From Legionella quinlivanii (GTDB taxonomy: Bacteria > Pseudomonadota > Gammaproteobacteria > Legionellales > Legionellaceae), in the NCBI RefSeq assembly GCF_900461555.1, contig NZ_UGOX01000001.1:2245501-2309500 (forward strand): a stretch of 64,000 nt of DNA. Reading direction: 5' to 3'. Numbering within the stretch: the first letter of the stretch is position 1; each line of letters starts with the position of its first letter. Under the pieces are notes generated by a model that saw only the letters and a program-made list of their open reading frames with translations, made no database searches and was not told the origin of the DNA. The position numbers were made by a program, and so were the translations under genes. Of this stretch, positions 1 through 10,300 are shown piece after piece.

Positions 1-167
1 TTTAATTGTGCTTCATTTAATAGCTCACTTGCTCTTTTCTTGGCAGCATTGATTAGATTATCCGCTTCTTCTTTACCCGCGTTCACGCCTTCCTGCTTCA
101 ATTGAGCGATTAAACTTTCAATGTTCTGAGAAATAATTGAGGGCGCTTTATCTTGTTTAGCATCCAT
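1..167 (-). CDS. V-type ATP synthase subunit E (partial, N-terminus only)
   Basis: The reverse strand opens with ATG at 167 and stays open to the window edge, about 55 residues. The translation (MDAKQDKAPSIISQNIESLI...) is a charged, alanine-rich helix with repeated Ala-Lys-Glu stretches, as expected for the N-terminal peripheral-stalk helix of V/A-type ATPase subunit E. The family has little sequence identity, so position carries much of the call: it lies 9 bases after the stop of the K ring subunit, in the order I-K-E also known from the Enterococcus hirae ntp operon. The C-terminal half and any A, C and F subunits would lie left of the window. Confidence 0.7.
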   Translation of the reverse strand, partial: MDAKQDKAPSIISQNIESLIAQLKQEGVNAGKEEADNLINAAKKRASELLNEAQL

Positions 168-176
168 GAATAGCTC

Positions 177-617
177 CTATAATCCAGTGCTCAATACCAG
201 AGCAAATACGAAGATAAATACGGCAAACCCTTCGACAATGGCGGCTGGAGCAATCGATAAACCAAAAATTTCCGGCTTGTTTTTGGTGGCATTAATCGCG
301 CTGGCGCAACAAATACCCTGCTGAATTGCACAAAGCATAAGCGCAATACCGCTTAAAATACCTATGCCGAATAATCCTCCCGCTATTTGGGGCGTGACCG
401 TTCGGTTTAAGGAAAACATGATCACAATGCCCATGATAGCCTGCGTTGAAGGAAGCACTGAGACGCCAATGTATTTGCCATAGCCTCCTTCCATATCAAG
501 CATCGCTCCAATTGCTGCCTGTCCCGCTATCGCACAACCATAAATACTGCCAATAGTGGCCAACGCCATTGGGGCGGTGATTCCAATCCATCCCAACATC
601 AACATTAAATCATTCAT
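177..617 (-). CDS. ntpK: V-type ATP synthase subunit K (rotor ring proteolipid)
   Basis: Integral membrane rotor subunit that carries the coupling ion through the Vo motor. From ATG 617 it is 146 residues with four hydrophobic helices (two hairpins), the usual size of bacterial V-type K. A longer reading frame upstream exists, but 617 has the ribosome site GCAGGAG and overlaps the end of subunit I by 8 bp. The ion site is clear: L55, T58, Q59 in LPSTQ, Q100 in IQQG and E129 in IVEG. These align with Leu61, Thr64, Gln65, Gln110 and Glu139, the Na+ ligands of E. hirae NtpK, so Na+ is the likely coupling ion. Only the second hairpin has the carboxylate, as normal for V-type rings. Confidence 0.9.
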   Translation of the reverse strand: MNDLMLMLGWIGITAPMALATIGSIYGCAIAGQAAIGAMLDMEGGYGKYIGVSVLPSTQAIMGIVIMFSLNRTVTPQIAGGLFGIGILSGIALMLCAIQQGICCASAINATKNKPEIFGLSIAPAAIVEGFAVFIFVFALVLSTGL

Positions 618-2403
618 GCGATATCTCCTGCTTTTTAAACGGCTGATAGTTATATCCATCTTCTTTGACAGACCATTTGAAAAACTCAATGTAATTCAGG
701 CGAAGTCCATGAATTACGGCCCCCATAAGACACAACACAAAATTTAAACATTGCCCTAGCAATAAGACCAGCCCCGCCAAAAGCCAGCTTGTTTCTGCAA
801 TATGCGACGCCATTGTATTAAAAGTTAATGCCAGAGAAGCGCCTGCGAGTCCCAGCGCAAACAAGCGCAGATAACTTAGAATATCTCCAAACAGGGAAGG
901 AATTTCGGTTAAGGCAGTTAAGCCATGAAATCCTCTGAGAAGCAGCCCCTTAAAGCTGTTTACCGGAGTATTCGATGCAAAAAACAGCATCATTAATAAA
1001 CTGAAAATTAGTAAACAGATGCCTGCTGTCACAATATAATTATTGTGATTCATCAGCCCATAGGCCCAAATCAGAGCTGAAATTATGAATACTATGATGC
1101 CGATGGATTTAACCCGCTCGCAAAAGCCGCTGCTAAACCAGGCGCGCATGCCACTGGCTATGCAAATGTGAAGGCAGCCAATCACAATCACCAAAGTCAT
1201 CATTGATTTGAAATTCTGTATGTTAATGACTTTGAATTGGGCTAATACACTGCCTGCTTTGGGTTCAAGCCCCCAATAACTGCCAAGCAGCATTCCATAA
1301 ATGATAGAAAACGCACTCAGGGTGACTAGCAAAGGTCTGAGCCAGGTTAATGACTGGCGTTTTCCCAAAGATTTCCAGCTTAGCAAGGTGATGACAGCCA
1401 GAACAATTCCATAACCGGCATCTGCTAAAATCATAGCGAAAAAAACAGAAAAGGAGAAAAACACCATAATGGAGGGATCCAGGGCACGATAACCCGGCGT
1501 TTGATAAAAGTTAACCAGCTTCTGCCCACCCTCCAGTAATGGCGGATTCTGCAAGAGTGTCGGAGGGATTTCATCAGCTGAAGGCTCTTCGATAGCCACA
1601 CCTAACACTTGTTCCCTGCAGAATAATTCGATATCTGAAATTTTTGATTGAGGCACCCATCCCTGAAGAAAGAAGAAATTTTTATTGTCATTGATTTGAT
1701 TGAGGGCCTGTTTAAACTGACTGCGATCGGCAAACGCCGCAATCTCTCGCGATAATAAAAAACGATAACGGGTCAGATTGCGCCGTTCATCAATTAAATC
1801 ATCGATTTGTTCATTCAAATCTTCCAACTGGTTTCGCAAAACCTTAAGCGGAACAGCACCAGTATGGCTGCGCAACGAACAGAATGCTTCCCCCTGAGGT
1901 TCTTCCCGAGCCAGTAAAACGAGAAATATATAGCGATTGTCGCGATACACTTCCTGAACAATTTTATCTTTAGGAATTAAAGCCGCCTCTTTATAAGTCA
2001 GTTTATAAAACCATAATTTAATCCCACTTAGCTGTGACTCGTCAGGTAAGTGAAAATTACCCCATTCTGCCAGCTCATGAACACGAGCGAGTAAGCGATC
2101 ACGCTGATCAATCAGCTCCTTCATGTCTTTCTGGTTTGCCAAAATGGACATTAGAATTTCATCTGGATTGAATTGTCTCCACTGTAAACGCTGACGGCCC
2201 TGTTCTGGACAATCCTTGAGATAGCGTACTGCGGTGTTGAATTGATCCAGCAAGCTGGTTGAAGGACAAGTTAAAACGCTGTTGTCCTTTGGTTTGACTG
2301 AAATTAAGTGAATACAACCCAGAGCCTGTAATTGATCAACCATGGAATTTTTATTAAGGCTGCTTCCAAAAATGGATAATTTCTTAAAGGCGACAATGCT
2401 CAT
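610..2403 (-). CDS. ntpI: V-type ATP synthase subunit I (stator membrane subunit)
   Basis: 597-residue homologue of the V-ATPase a/I subunit, which forms the ion half-channels against the K ring and anchors the peripheral stalk. The N-terminal half (about 1-300) is soluble and charged with coiled-coil stretches; the C-terminal half has six to eight membrane helices, including FGDILSYLRLFALGLAGASL, which contains the essential arginine of the family, and a final GAVIHGLRLNYIEFF segment typical of subunit I. The start codon overlaps the stop of subunit D (ATGA), indicating translational coupling. Length is slightly below the usual 600-660. Confidence 0.92.
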   Translation of the reverse strand: MSIVAFKKLSIFGSSLNKNSMVDQLQALGCIHLISVKPKDNSVLTCPSTSLLDQFNTAVRYLKDCPEQGRQRLQWRQFNPDEILMSILANQKDMKELIDQRDRLLARVHELAEWGNFHLPDESQLSGIKLWFYKLTYKEAALIPKDKIVQEVYRDNRYIFLVLLAREEPQGEAFCSLRSHTGAVPLKVLRNQLEDLNEQIDDLIDERRNLTRYRFLLSREIAAFADRSQFKQALNQINDNKNFFFLQGWVPQSKISDIELFCREQVLGVAIEEPSADEIPPTLLQNPPLLEGGQKLVNFYQTPGYRALDPSIMVFFSFSVFFAMILADAGYGIVLAVITLLSWKSLGKRQSLTWLRPLLVTLSAFSIIYGMLLGSYWGLEPKAGSVLAQFKVINIQNFKSMMTLVIVIGCLHICIASGMRAWFSSGFCERVKSIGIIVFIISALIWAYGLMNHNNYIVTAGICLLIFSLLMMLFFASNTPVNSFKGLLLRGFHGLTALTEIPSLFGDILSYLRLFALGLAGASLALTFNTMASHIAETSWLLAGLVLLLGQCLNFVLCLMGAVIHGLRLNYIEFFKWSVKEDGYNYQPFKKQEISHE

Positions 2404-2996
2404 AGCATCTCCCTTTTTTTCTTGGCAATTTTTGAGCTGACCACTGCGGCTCGCTCAGTATCAGCCAGAAAAATCTGGATCAGCCGAATTTGTTTTAATG
2501 CATCAGGAATAAGCACTTTTTCAAACAGATTTTTTCGTTGAGTTACTGTTTTAATGGCTTTGGCCAGAATCTCTTGTTGCAATAACAAGGTTCTCATTTG
2601 CAAACGAATGCTGACAAGCTCAGAGATAGCTTGAATAGCCGCTTCAAACCAGTGAGGCGTATTGAGATAGGCATAACCCTCGACAGTATATTTAACAGAT
2701 TTAAAAACCGGCAGATTTACTCCGGCTATATTTTCCTCTGCGGTATCGACAGAATCGATCTGAATCATTTTTTTGATTTCAGTGATCATACCCGAGACCA
2801 TTGGCAGGTTATTTTTCATATGCTCTTTTAATTGAACTTCTTTATTCGTCAACTGTTGGATGTTCTCATCAATATGCACACGAACTGAGAGCAGTTTTTT
2901 TCTCTTTAATTCCAGAGAAGGTAAATAGCGCTGATAGTTCTTCAGATTTTTTTGTTGCAGACTCAAGGCACTTTTATTCAGTTTGACTTGCGTCAT
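2400..2996 (-). CDS. ntpD: V-type ATP synthase subunit D (central rotor shaft)
   Basis: Central-shaft subunit linking the A3B3 head to the membrane ring. From ATG 2996 it is 198 residues and largely two long helices, with the typical N-terminal LNKSALSLQQKNLKNYQRYLPSLELKRKKLL pattern (described here by its ends: L-N-K-S near residue 5 and L-K-R-K-K-L near 30) and C-terminal RKNLFEKVLIPDALKQIRLI. The frame is open up to 3035, but 2996 has a strong ribosome site (AGGAGAAGG) just upstream, so it is the preferred start; it falls 20 bp inside the end of subunit B. Confidence 0.9.
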   Translation of the reverse strand: MTQVKLNKSALSLQQKNLKNYQRYLPSLELKRKKLLSVRVHIDENIQQLTNKEVQLKEHMKNNLPMVSGMITEIKKMIQIDSVDTAEENIAGVNLPVFKSVKYTVEGYAYLNTPHWFEAAIQAISELVSIRLQMRTLLLQQEILAKAIKTVTQRKNLFEKVLIPDALKQIRLIQIFLADTERAAVVSSKIAKKKREML

Positions 2997-4347
2997 TTCC
3001 TTCTCCTGGCACTTGAACTTTGAAGTATTTGGCAATTAATTCCTGCTTAATTAATAATTCGTTCTCCTGAAAGCACTCGCCTAAAGTTTTCCAGGATAAA
3101 TCAAGCGCTTTTTCCAAAGGGAGAGACACTTTAATATCCATAAAGCGCTCGCGAAACAGACGGCCAAACTTCAATAAACGTTCATCGTATTCGGTGATTT
3201 CAAACGCCATTGCCTGCTTTTGCTCCGCTTCGCAGGCTGCCGAAAAAAAGCGGATCATGGCATTCATAATTTGCCCGTGATCATCACGGGTCTGCTTGCC
3301 GATAACATGCTGTTTTAATCGAGATAAGGATCCAAACGGATCGATAGATCCGGCATGTAAATAGAGTTGTCCTTCGGTGATATAGCCTGTGTTATCAGGA
3401 ACAGGATGGGTCAGATCATTGCCGGGCATGGTAGTGACGGAAAGGATGGTGACTGAGCCGGCGCCCTGAAAATCACAGGCTTTTTCGTAACGTCTGGCTA
3501 ACTGAGAGTATAAGTCGCCCATGTAGCCGCGGTTTGAAGGAATACGCTCCATTGCAATACCGACCTCTTTCAAAGCATCGGCAAAAGCAGTCATGTCGGT
3601 TAGCAGTACCAGAACTCGCTTCCCCTCTTCCACTGCCATTTTCTCAGCCACTGCCAGTGCCATATCGGGAACTAGCAAGCGCTCAAGAATTGGATCGGAT
3701 GCTTGATTAACAAACATAACAGTGCGCGCTATTGAGCCATAATCCTCAAATGTCTTACGAAAAGCATAATAATCATCAAACAATAATCCCATTCCACCAA
3801 AGATGATTATATCGGCATCGGCCTGAGTTGCAATTTTAGCCAGCAATTCATTGTAAGGTTCCCCGGCAATGGAAAATATCGGAATTTTTTGGCTTTCTAC
3901 AAGACAATTGAATAAATCAATCATGGGAATATTGGTGCGGATCATTTTGGATGCCAGAACCCGACGTGTGGGATTTACAGTAGAGGTACGTATGGGAGTA
4001 GTATCTTCCTGCTCCAGCGTGGGACCACCATCAATGGGCTTGCCAATCCCGTTAAATACTCGTCCCAGAATATTGTAAGAATAACTGACCCTCATTGGAT
4101 GCCCCAGCAAACTGACGGAGGAATCCGTAGACAAGCCCTTGGTGCTGCCGAATACCTGTAAGCTCGCAATCTGTTTTTGAAGATTAATGATCTGCGCTAA
4201 AAGTGTTGTACCTTCAGGCGTATGGATGAGCGCCAAATCATCCAGTCTCGGTGAAACCACATGATTTTCAGCCTGTGGAATAGAAATCTTGAGAATATCG
4301 CCTGTGATTTCCCTTATATTCTTATAATGTATGATTCCCATGTTCAT
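2974..4347 (-). CDS. ntpB: V-type ATP synthase subunit B
   Basis: Non-catalytic nucleotide-binding subunit of the A3B3 head. At 457 residues it has the normal length. Recognisable blocks are GRVFNGIGKPIDGGP, the degenerate P-loop region SIAGEPYNELLAKIA (no GKT, so not the catalytic A subunit), LLTDMTAFADALKEV, IPSNRGYMGDLYSQLARRYEKA and GSVTILSVTTMPGNDLTHPVPDNTGYITEGQ. The catalytic A subunit is absent upstream, where phaZ sits instead, so A must lie left of the window or elsewhere. Two in-frame ATGs (4347 and 4341) are possible starts. Only 6 bases separate it from the end of the PHB depolymerase gene. Confidence 0.95.
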   Translation of the reverse strand: MNMGIIHYKNIREITGDILKISIPQAENHVVSPRLDDLALIHTPEGTTLLAQIINLQKQIASLQVFGSTKGLSTDSSVSLLGHPMRVSYSYNILGRVFNGIGKPIDGGPTLEQEDTTPIRTSTVNPTRRVLASKMIRTNIPMIDLFNCLVESQKIPIFSIAGEPYNELLAKIATQADADIIIFGGMGLLFDDYYAFRKTFEDYGSIARTVMFVNQASDPILERLLVPDMALAVAEKMAVEEGKRVLVLLTDMTAFADALKEVGIAMERIPSNRGYMGDLYSQLARRYEKACDFQGAGSVTILSVTTMPGNDLTHPVPDNTGYITEGQLYLHAGSIDPFGSLSRLKQHVIGKQTRDDHGQIMNAMIRFFSAACEAEQKQAMAFEITEYDERLLKFGRLFRERFMDIKVSLPLEKALDLSWKTLGECFQENELLIKQELIAKYFKVQVPGEGNDASQTE

Positions 4348-4353
4348 CTCTCT

Positions 4354-5709
4354 TTATATGTTCCGGTTACTTTCCCTTTTTGTATCGGAAACAGCGCAAC
4401 AATGGGAACTTAAAAAATTCTGTATTCTGGGAATAATCGTATTGCGAAATTTACTGCCGTTAAAAAGGCCGTAATGGCCAACCTTGGGTGCCAGATAATA
4501 TTGTTTCATCGAATCAGGAAGATTCTTGCATAAGCTGATTACCGATTTGGTCTGGCCAAGACCGGTGATATCGTCATTCTCCCCTTCGATGACCAGAATT
4601 GAGGTCTTTGTGATATCCTGCAATCGAATGTCTTTGCCTCTGGATTTGTATCGTCCTCTGGCAAGCAGATGTTCCTGAAAAACAGTATGAATGGTTTGCA
4701 TATAAAACTCTGCAGTCAAATCCATAGTGGAAAAATACTCCAGATAAAACTGAATTGTTTTAAGCGCTTTATCTTTCTGATTTGCTCCATAATCATGAAC
4801 AGCCGATAAGAGCGATTCGATATGCCGTTGCATATTCATGCTCATAAAACCGGAAAGCTGCATGAATCCTGGGTAAACGAGCCGCATCGCGCCCGGAAAA
4901 TGCCCGGGGACCATTGAGATCACATTTTGCTGAAACCAGTCATCCCCTCTTGAAACTGCCAGACGATTCACTGCCGTGGGCGATTGATTCGTGTCAATGG
5001 GGCCGCCTAATAAAATTGCGCAATGAGGCAGATGCGGATCATTATTGGTAGACATTAAGGCCAATGCGGCCAAAACAGGTACTGTCGGTTGACAGACAGC
5101 CATCACAGAGAGATCCGGTCCTAATTGTATGAAATAGGAAATGACATAATCAATGAAATCATTTAAATCAAAAGCCCCCTCTTTCAGCGGCACATCGCGT
5201 GCATTTTTCCAATCGGTGATATAGACGTCATAGAAAGGCAGCAAGGCTTTGACCGTGTCCCTGAGTAAAGTAGCATAATGACCCGACATGGGGGCCACCA
5301 GCAGCATTTTTGGCTGCGTCTCCCCTATGTTCCGTTTCCTGAAGTGAAGCAGATTGCAAAAACTTTTCTCGTCCACAATTTCTTCAAACACATCAAAATA
5401 ATCATCGCCTATCTGAACCTCTTTAATGTCAAATTTAGGCTTTTCATAAATATTGGTAACCATGTGGTATACATAGAAATAACCGGCTAATTCCCGGTAA
5501 TTTTTAACGGCCCCCTGGGTGAACTGGCTGATTGCATCAGTCTGCATTTCCGATAAATAGGGAAGCGTCACCGGCAAATCCAGCGAGTTCGCAATTCTTT
5601 GACAGCGTTTGGACAAGGTCAGGCTGTAATCAGACAGCGGTTGAATAAATCGCATCAGCCAATCATAGGCATTATATAAAGAACGATTATCAAGTGGATT
5701 GAACAACAT
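4354..5709 (-). CDS. phaZ: Intracellular polyhydroxyalkanoate depolymerase
   Basis: Alpha/beta hydrolase that breaks down stored poly-3-hydroxybutyrate granules in the cytoplasm. The 451-residue protein has the family's cysteine nucleophile in VMAVCQPTVPVL (C206), the acidic residue in VIEGENDD (D380) and the histidine in VGHYGLFNG (H412), matching the Cys-Asp-His triad of the Cupriavidus PhaZ family; PMSGHYATLLRDTV is the oxyanion region. It is the first gene of the probable operon with the V-type ATPase, separated from subunit B by 6 bases. The intergenic space to the EAL gene upstream (5710-5775) is short, so read-through from the pump operon is possible. Confidence 0.93.
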   Translation of the reverse strand: MLFNPLDNRSLYNAYDWLMRFIQPLSDYSLTLSKRCQRIANSLDLPVTLPYLSEMQTDAISQFTQGAVKNYRELAGYFYVYHMVTNIYEKPKFDIKEVQIGDDYFDVFEEIVDEKSFCNLLHFRKRNIGETQPKMLLVAPMSGHYATLLRDTVKALLPFYDVYITDWKNARDVPLKEGAFDLNDFIDYVISYFIQLGPDLSVMAVCQPTVPVLAALALMSTNNDPHLPHCAILLGGPIDTNQSPTAVNRLAVSRGDDWFQQNVISMVPGHFPGAMRLVYPGFMQLSGFMSMNMQRHIESLLSAVHDYGANQKDKALKTIQFYLEYFSTMDLTAEFYMQTIHTVFQEHLLARGRYKSRGKDIRLQDITKTSILVIEGENDDITGLGQTKSVISLCKNLPDSMKQYYLAPKVGHYGLFNGSKFRNTIIPRIQNFLSSHCCAVSDTKRESNRNI

Positions 5710-5775
5710 GGGAAGATTCCTTTTAACGTGTAACTGCTTCCTTGTGTATGCTTAGTATAGTTGATAAAAAAACAG

Positions 5776-7329
5776 CTAGATCTTTTTATTTTTATCTTTA
5801 TAAAATGCTATAAAATCATCGACGTTAAGTGCTTTGGAATAGAGCCAGCCCTGTCCGTATTCGACTTCTTTTAAATCCAGATACTCAGCCTGCTCCACCA
5901 GCTCTATACCTTCCGCAAGAATTTTGAGATTTAACGCTTTTGCCATATCTATAATATGCGGCGTGACATTACTGGTCGCTGAGTCGGTGCGGATACTGGC
6001 TATGAAGGATTTATCGATTTTCAATACATCCAATTCCAGATTTTGCAGGTAAGAGAGGCTTGAATAACCGGTTCCGAAATCATCAATAGCCACCACATAT
6101 CCAAGACTTCTGGCATTTTGGATCATTTCCTTTGCAAAATTCAGTTCAACAAAAGCACGTTCGGTAATTTCCAGCCAGATCTGACTATTTAAAATGAAGG
6201 TAGTTGCCAGCTTAGCCTCAAGAGTTTTAAGTATTTGTCCTTTTTTTATATCCGCCGCACTTAAGTTAATTGAGATATGTAGGTCGCGATCGACTGATAG
6301 TACCTTGCCCAAATCGGCGATCACGAGGTCAATAACCTGCTCCGTAATTTTGGTGATCAACCCCTCTTTTTCCGCAATCGGTATAAACAAATCGGGAGAT
6401 AATTGCTCACCGCTGGGGCGAAACCACCGCACTAAAGCCTCAGCGCCCACACATTGTCCAGTTTTTAAGCTCACAATGGGCTGATAAAACAGAGTAAGTC
6501 GTTTATTTTTTATTGCTGAGGCAAGTTCTCCAGCAATCGAAAGACGATGCTGTGAAAAATAAATAACCAAACCGATAATGAAAGCGGAGATTGCAATAGC
6601 TAATGGCAATAATAAGCCCAGTTCGTTTCTCAATTCATTATATAATACTTCTCGCGACTCAATGGCCGTGGCAACGAACCCTTCATCACTTGAGGTATAG
6701 GCTATGATTTTATCTTCGACTTGCTGATGGTCCTGCGAAAACTGCTTTACCAACTTCATATCTGGCCGATGGCGCTCTGCAATTAGCACGCCTTTTTGAG
6801 TGGTGAGGGCAATCTGCACAGAAGGGTCAACCAGAATATCCAGAAAACGGAGAGGATCTACCAGGATATAGTAATTTCCATATTGAAACGCAATTAATAA
6901 CTTATTGTTTCTTACCATCGATTTTATGTTAAAAGAAGCACCAAATCCTCGTGCTGTAATCAGGTCCGGTGCATATTGCGACACAGGGCTATTGGCAGCA
7001 CCCCAAATTGAACACTTTAATAAACCATTCTCAAAAAAACCAATCTCTTCTACCACCGGATTGTCTACAGTAATTTTTCGCATGGCGTTTAAATGATCAG
7101 GGGCGCAAACAGATTGAATGTGGAGTTTGTTCAGCTCATATAAAGCCTCTCTGGCCAGACTCGCTGTATGCGAGGCGCGCTTAACGACTTCATGAGTAAT
7201 ATTCGACAAATGCTTCTGCTCAGTTTGAATGGCGCGCTCAACTGAAAGGTAAAGCACAACAAGAATGGGGATTACTGCGCCCACGATTGCCAATAAAATT
7301 GCGACAATAATCAGTTTTGCACGTTCCAA
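5776..7329 (-). CDS. CSS-motif EAL-domain cyclic-di-GMP phosphodiesterase
   Basis: Membrane phosphodiesterase that should cleave c-di-GMP to pGpG. Layout: membrane helix (about 6-28), periplasmic domain with a CSS-like motif (KCSIWG, near residue 105), second membrane helix (about 240-262), then an EAL domain (about 270-510). Catalytic motifs are intact: EALVRW, INLSA, LEITER, DDFGTGYSSL, LKIDKSFI, ILAEGIE and YGQGWLYSKAL. In characterised E. coli relatives, disulfide formation in the CSS domain controls activity; here the second cysteine may be the one in VCAPDHL. The gene starts 9 bases after the RND pump stop and is probably in the same operon. No GGDEF domain is present. Confidence 0.92.
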   Translation of the reverse strand: MERAKLIIVAILLAIVGAVIPILVVLYLSVERAIQTEQKHLSNITHEVVKRASHTASLAREALYELNKLHIQSVCAPDHLNAMRKITVDNPVVEEIGFFENGLLKCSIWGAANSPVSQYAPDLITARGFGASFNIKSMVRNNKLLIAFQYGNYYILVDPLRFLDILVDPSVQIALTTQKGVLIAERHRPDMKLVKQFSQDHQQVEDKIIAYTSSDEGFVATAIESREVLYNELRNELGLLLPLAIAISAFIIGLVIYFSQHRLSIAGELASAIKNKRLTLFYQPIVSLKTGQCVGAEALVRWFRPSGEQLSPDLFIPIAEKEGLITKITEQVIDLVIADLGKVLSVDRDLHISINLSAADIKKGQILKTLEAKLATTFILNSQIWLEITERAFVELNFAKEMIQNARSLGYVVAIDDFGTGYSSLSYLQNLELDVLKIDKSFIASIRTDSATSNVTPHIIDMAKALNLKILAEGIELVEQAEYLDLKEVEYGQGWLYSKALNVDDFIAFYKDKNKKI

Positions 7330-7338
7330 TGAGCATCC

Positions 7339-10300
7339 TTATTTCGTTGCTGGTGTATGGGGTTTCAAGTCCCGCTCACTACGCCCGCTGTCTTGAATCC
7401 TATACAAAATGCAGTAAAAAGCAGGAACTAAAAACATAGTGATTATCGTACCCACAGTGAGCCCAAACATAATCGTTACTGCCAGTGAAACCCAGAACAC
7501 ATCCTGCAATAAGGGAATCACACCCAGAATAGTAGTCACTGCGGCATTGACTACTGGCGACAGCCGACTGACACCGGCTGAAACCACCGCTTCATAGGGC
7601 TTCATCCCTTCCGCAAGATTAATATTGATTTGATCAAGCAGAACAATGGAATTTTTAATCATCATCCCGGATAAACTCATTGCTCCCAGCAAGGCGATAA
7701 ATCCAAAAGGAACTCCCGTCATCAGTAAACCCGCGGTTACACCAATCATCGCAAACGGAATAACTGCGATAATGATTAACGGAGGCCGGTATGAATTAAA
7801 TAGCATCACAATAATCATTAACATAATCACAATAGCCGGAAATAATCCTGGCTTTAAGGCACTTGCAGACTCATTACTGCTTTTATATTCGCCATCCCAG
7901 GTGAGTGTATAACCAGGAGGCAATTTAATTTTTTCAAACTGCGGCAAAATACTGTTTCGCAATGTACTTGCAGTCACCTGATAAGGTGAGCATTGAACAG
8001 TGATGGCCCGTTTCCGATCCCAGCGCCAGATAATTGGATCCGTCCAGGACAGTTCAATGCCATCAATTACCTGCGCCACAGGGATTGTTTTACCTGAAAG
8101 CGCGGCACTCACCTGCTGAGTGGGCAGATCAACTGCTGCACGCTCACGTTCTGCCAAAGGCTGACGCAGGATAATAGGAATCAAGTTATCCTCTTCCCGA
8201 TAAAGCCCAATGGGTATCCCGTCACTGGCTCTTTTCAAAGCCTGGGCCAGATCGGGACGAGAAATACCTGCCCAACGCGCCCGTTCCTGCTGATAATCAG
8301 GAACCACCTGCAAAACGCGCTCTCGCCAGTCAGTCCTTACGTCAATTGCATAGGGGCTTGCTTTTAATATTGCCATCGCCTGATCAGCGAGATTGCGCAG
8401 TATGGCCGGATCAGCATTGGCAGGGCCGCTAAAACGTGCCGCTATCTTCCAGTTGTTAAATGCGCCTACTGCGTATTTTCGCACTCTCACCAGCGATTGA
8501 GGAAAGGTTTTCTCATTCCATGCCGGTAAACTGGCTACCAATTTATCGACTTCCTGCAAATCCTTAACATTCACTATGAGCTGCGCGTATGAAGAATAAG
8601 GGAACTCCGATTCAACAGGCAAGTAAAATCTGGGCGGTCCCTGACCGATAAAACTGCTGACACTGACTACACCCGTATCGTCCAGTAGTTTTTTTTCCAG
8701 GGTTTTAACATCAGCGGAAACATCCTGAATTCTTGTGCCTTCAGGCGCCCAATAATCAATCATGACCTGAAAGCGTGAGGAATCAGGAAAATACATAATG
8801 GGTACAAAGCGAAAACCTACGATAGACAGTATGAGTAAAGCAATCATGGTCAGGGAAAAAATAAAACGATAACGAATACCTGCTTCAAGCAGCGAACGGT
8901 AGACTTTGTAAAACCAACTGCTGTATTGCTGGTTCTCATCCTCCGTTCCCTTGGGTTGGGGCATAAAGGAAATACATAACAGCGGTGTAACCGTTTGTGA
9001 CAACACCCAGCTTAATAGTAATGACACCGCAATCACAGTAAACAGACTGCCTGCGTATTCTCCTGTGTCATAGCTTGAGGCAAAAATAGGATAAAACGCC
9101 ATCGAGGCTACAAGAGTCGCTCCAAGCAGCGGCCAGGCTGAAATATCGGCTGCTTCAATAGCCGCTGCTTCGCGATCCATTCCCTTTTTCACACGAATCA
9201 TAAATCCATCTGCAACCACGATGGCATTATCCACCATCATCCCCATCGCTATGATTAGCGCCCCTAATGAAACACGCTGGAGATCGATATGTAATAGTTG
9301 CATCACGATAAAGGTGCCCAGGATTGCCAGAATAAGCCCGGAGACGCCAATAATCATTCCCGCAGTAAAGCCCATAGTAAAGGTGAGAACAATGAGTACA
9401 ATAACAACCGCTTCCAGTAAATTAATTAGAAACGCATTAATTGACTCTGCAACGATATCGGATTGCCAGGAAATTTTGTGTATTTCAATTCCTTTCGGCA
9501 AAGCGCTCTGAATTTCATTGATACGCGCATCAATTGCCTTACCAACCTCTACAGCATTCACTCCAGACAAGGGGGCTAAGGCAATTCCAATTGAGGGAAG
9601 TCCCGAATAGCGCATTAATTGTTTGGGCGGATCAATGTACTCTTCTTTCACCTCGGCGAAATCTCGAATTCGGATAATCTCATCGCTTTGTTTTTGAGTT
9701 TTGACTTTTAACTCAGGTGTGATGGCCAAATCGCCAATTGCCTCGGCATTAGTAAATTCACCGGTTGGTACAACTCGAAGGCGCTGTTCCTGAAAATCAA
9801 CAAAGCCTGCGTCCACCACCTGATTCTGTAATTTTAAGGTTCTTTCAAGATCAGCAGTTGTAATCCCTAACTGTGAAAACTGTGTATTTGAAATGTCTAA
9901 ATAAATACGTTTTTCCTGAACCCCCCATAAGTCGACACGAGCCACACCCGGAACAATGCTTAATTCTTTTTGCAAAATTTTGGTATAATGTTCTAACTCC
10001 GCGTAACTGTAGCCGTCCGAACTCACTGCCAGTAAAAATCCAAACACGTAGCCGTAATCGTCTCCGACTACGGGCAGGCTGGCTCCCGGCGGCAGTTTAT
10101 CCTGAATATCTCTTAATTTTTTTCTTAATGTATCCCAGACCTGCGGCAGGCGATCAGACCAGTATTCGTTTTTAATATTGACCTTAATAATAGATAGCCC
10201 CGGCCTCGAAATGGAAGAAATATCCTTCACCTCAGACATTTCCTGAATTTTTTTCTCAAGCAAATCGGTCACTTCAAGCTCCACCTGCTCAGCACTGGCG

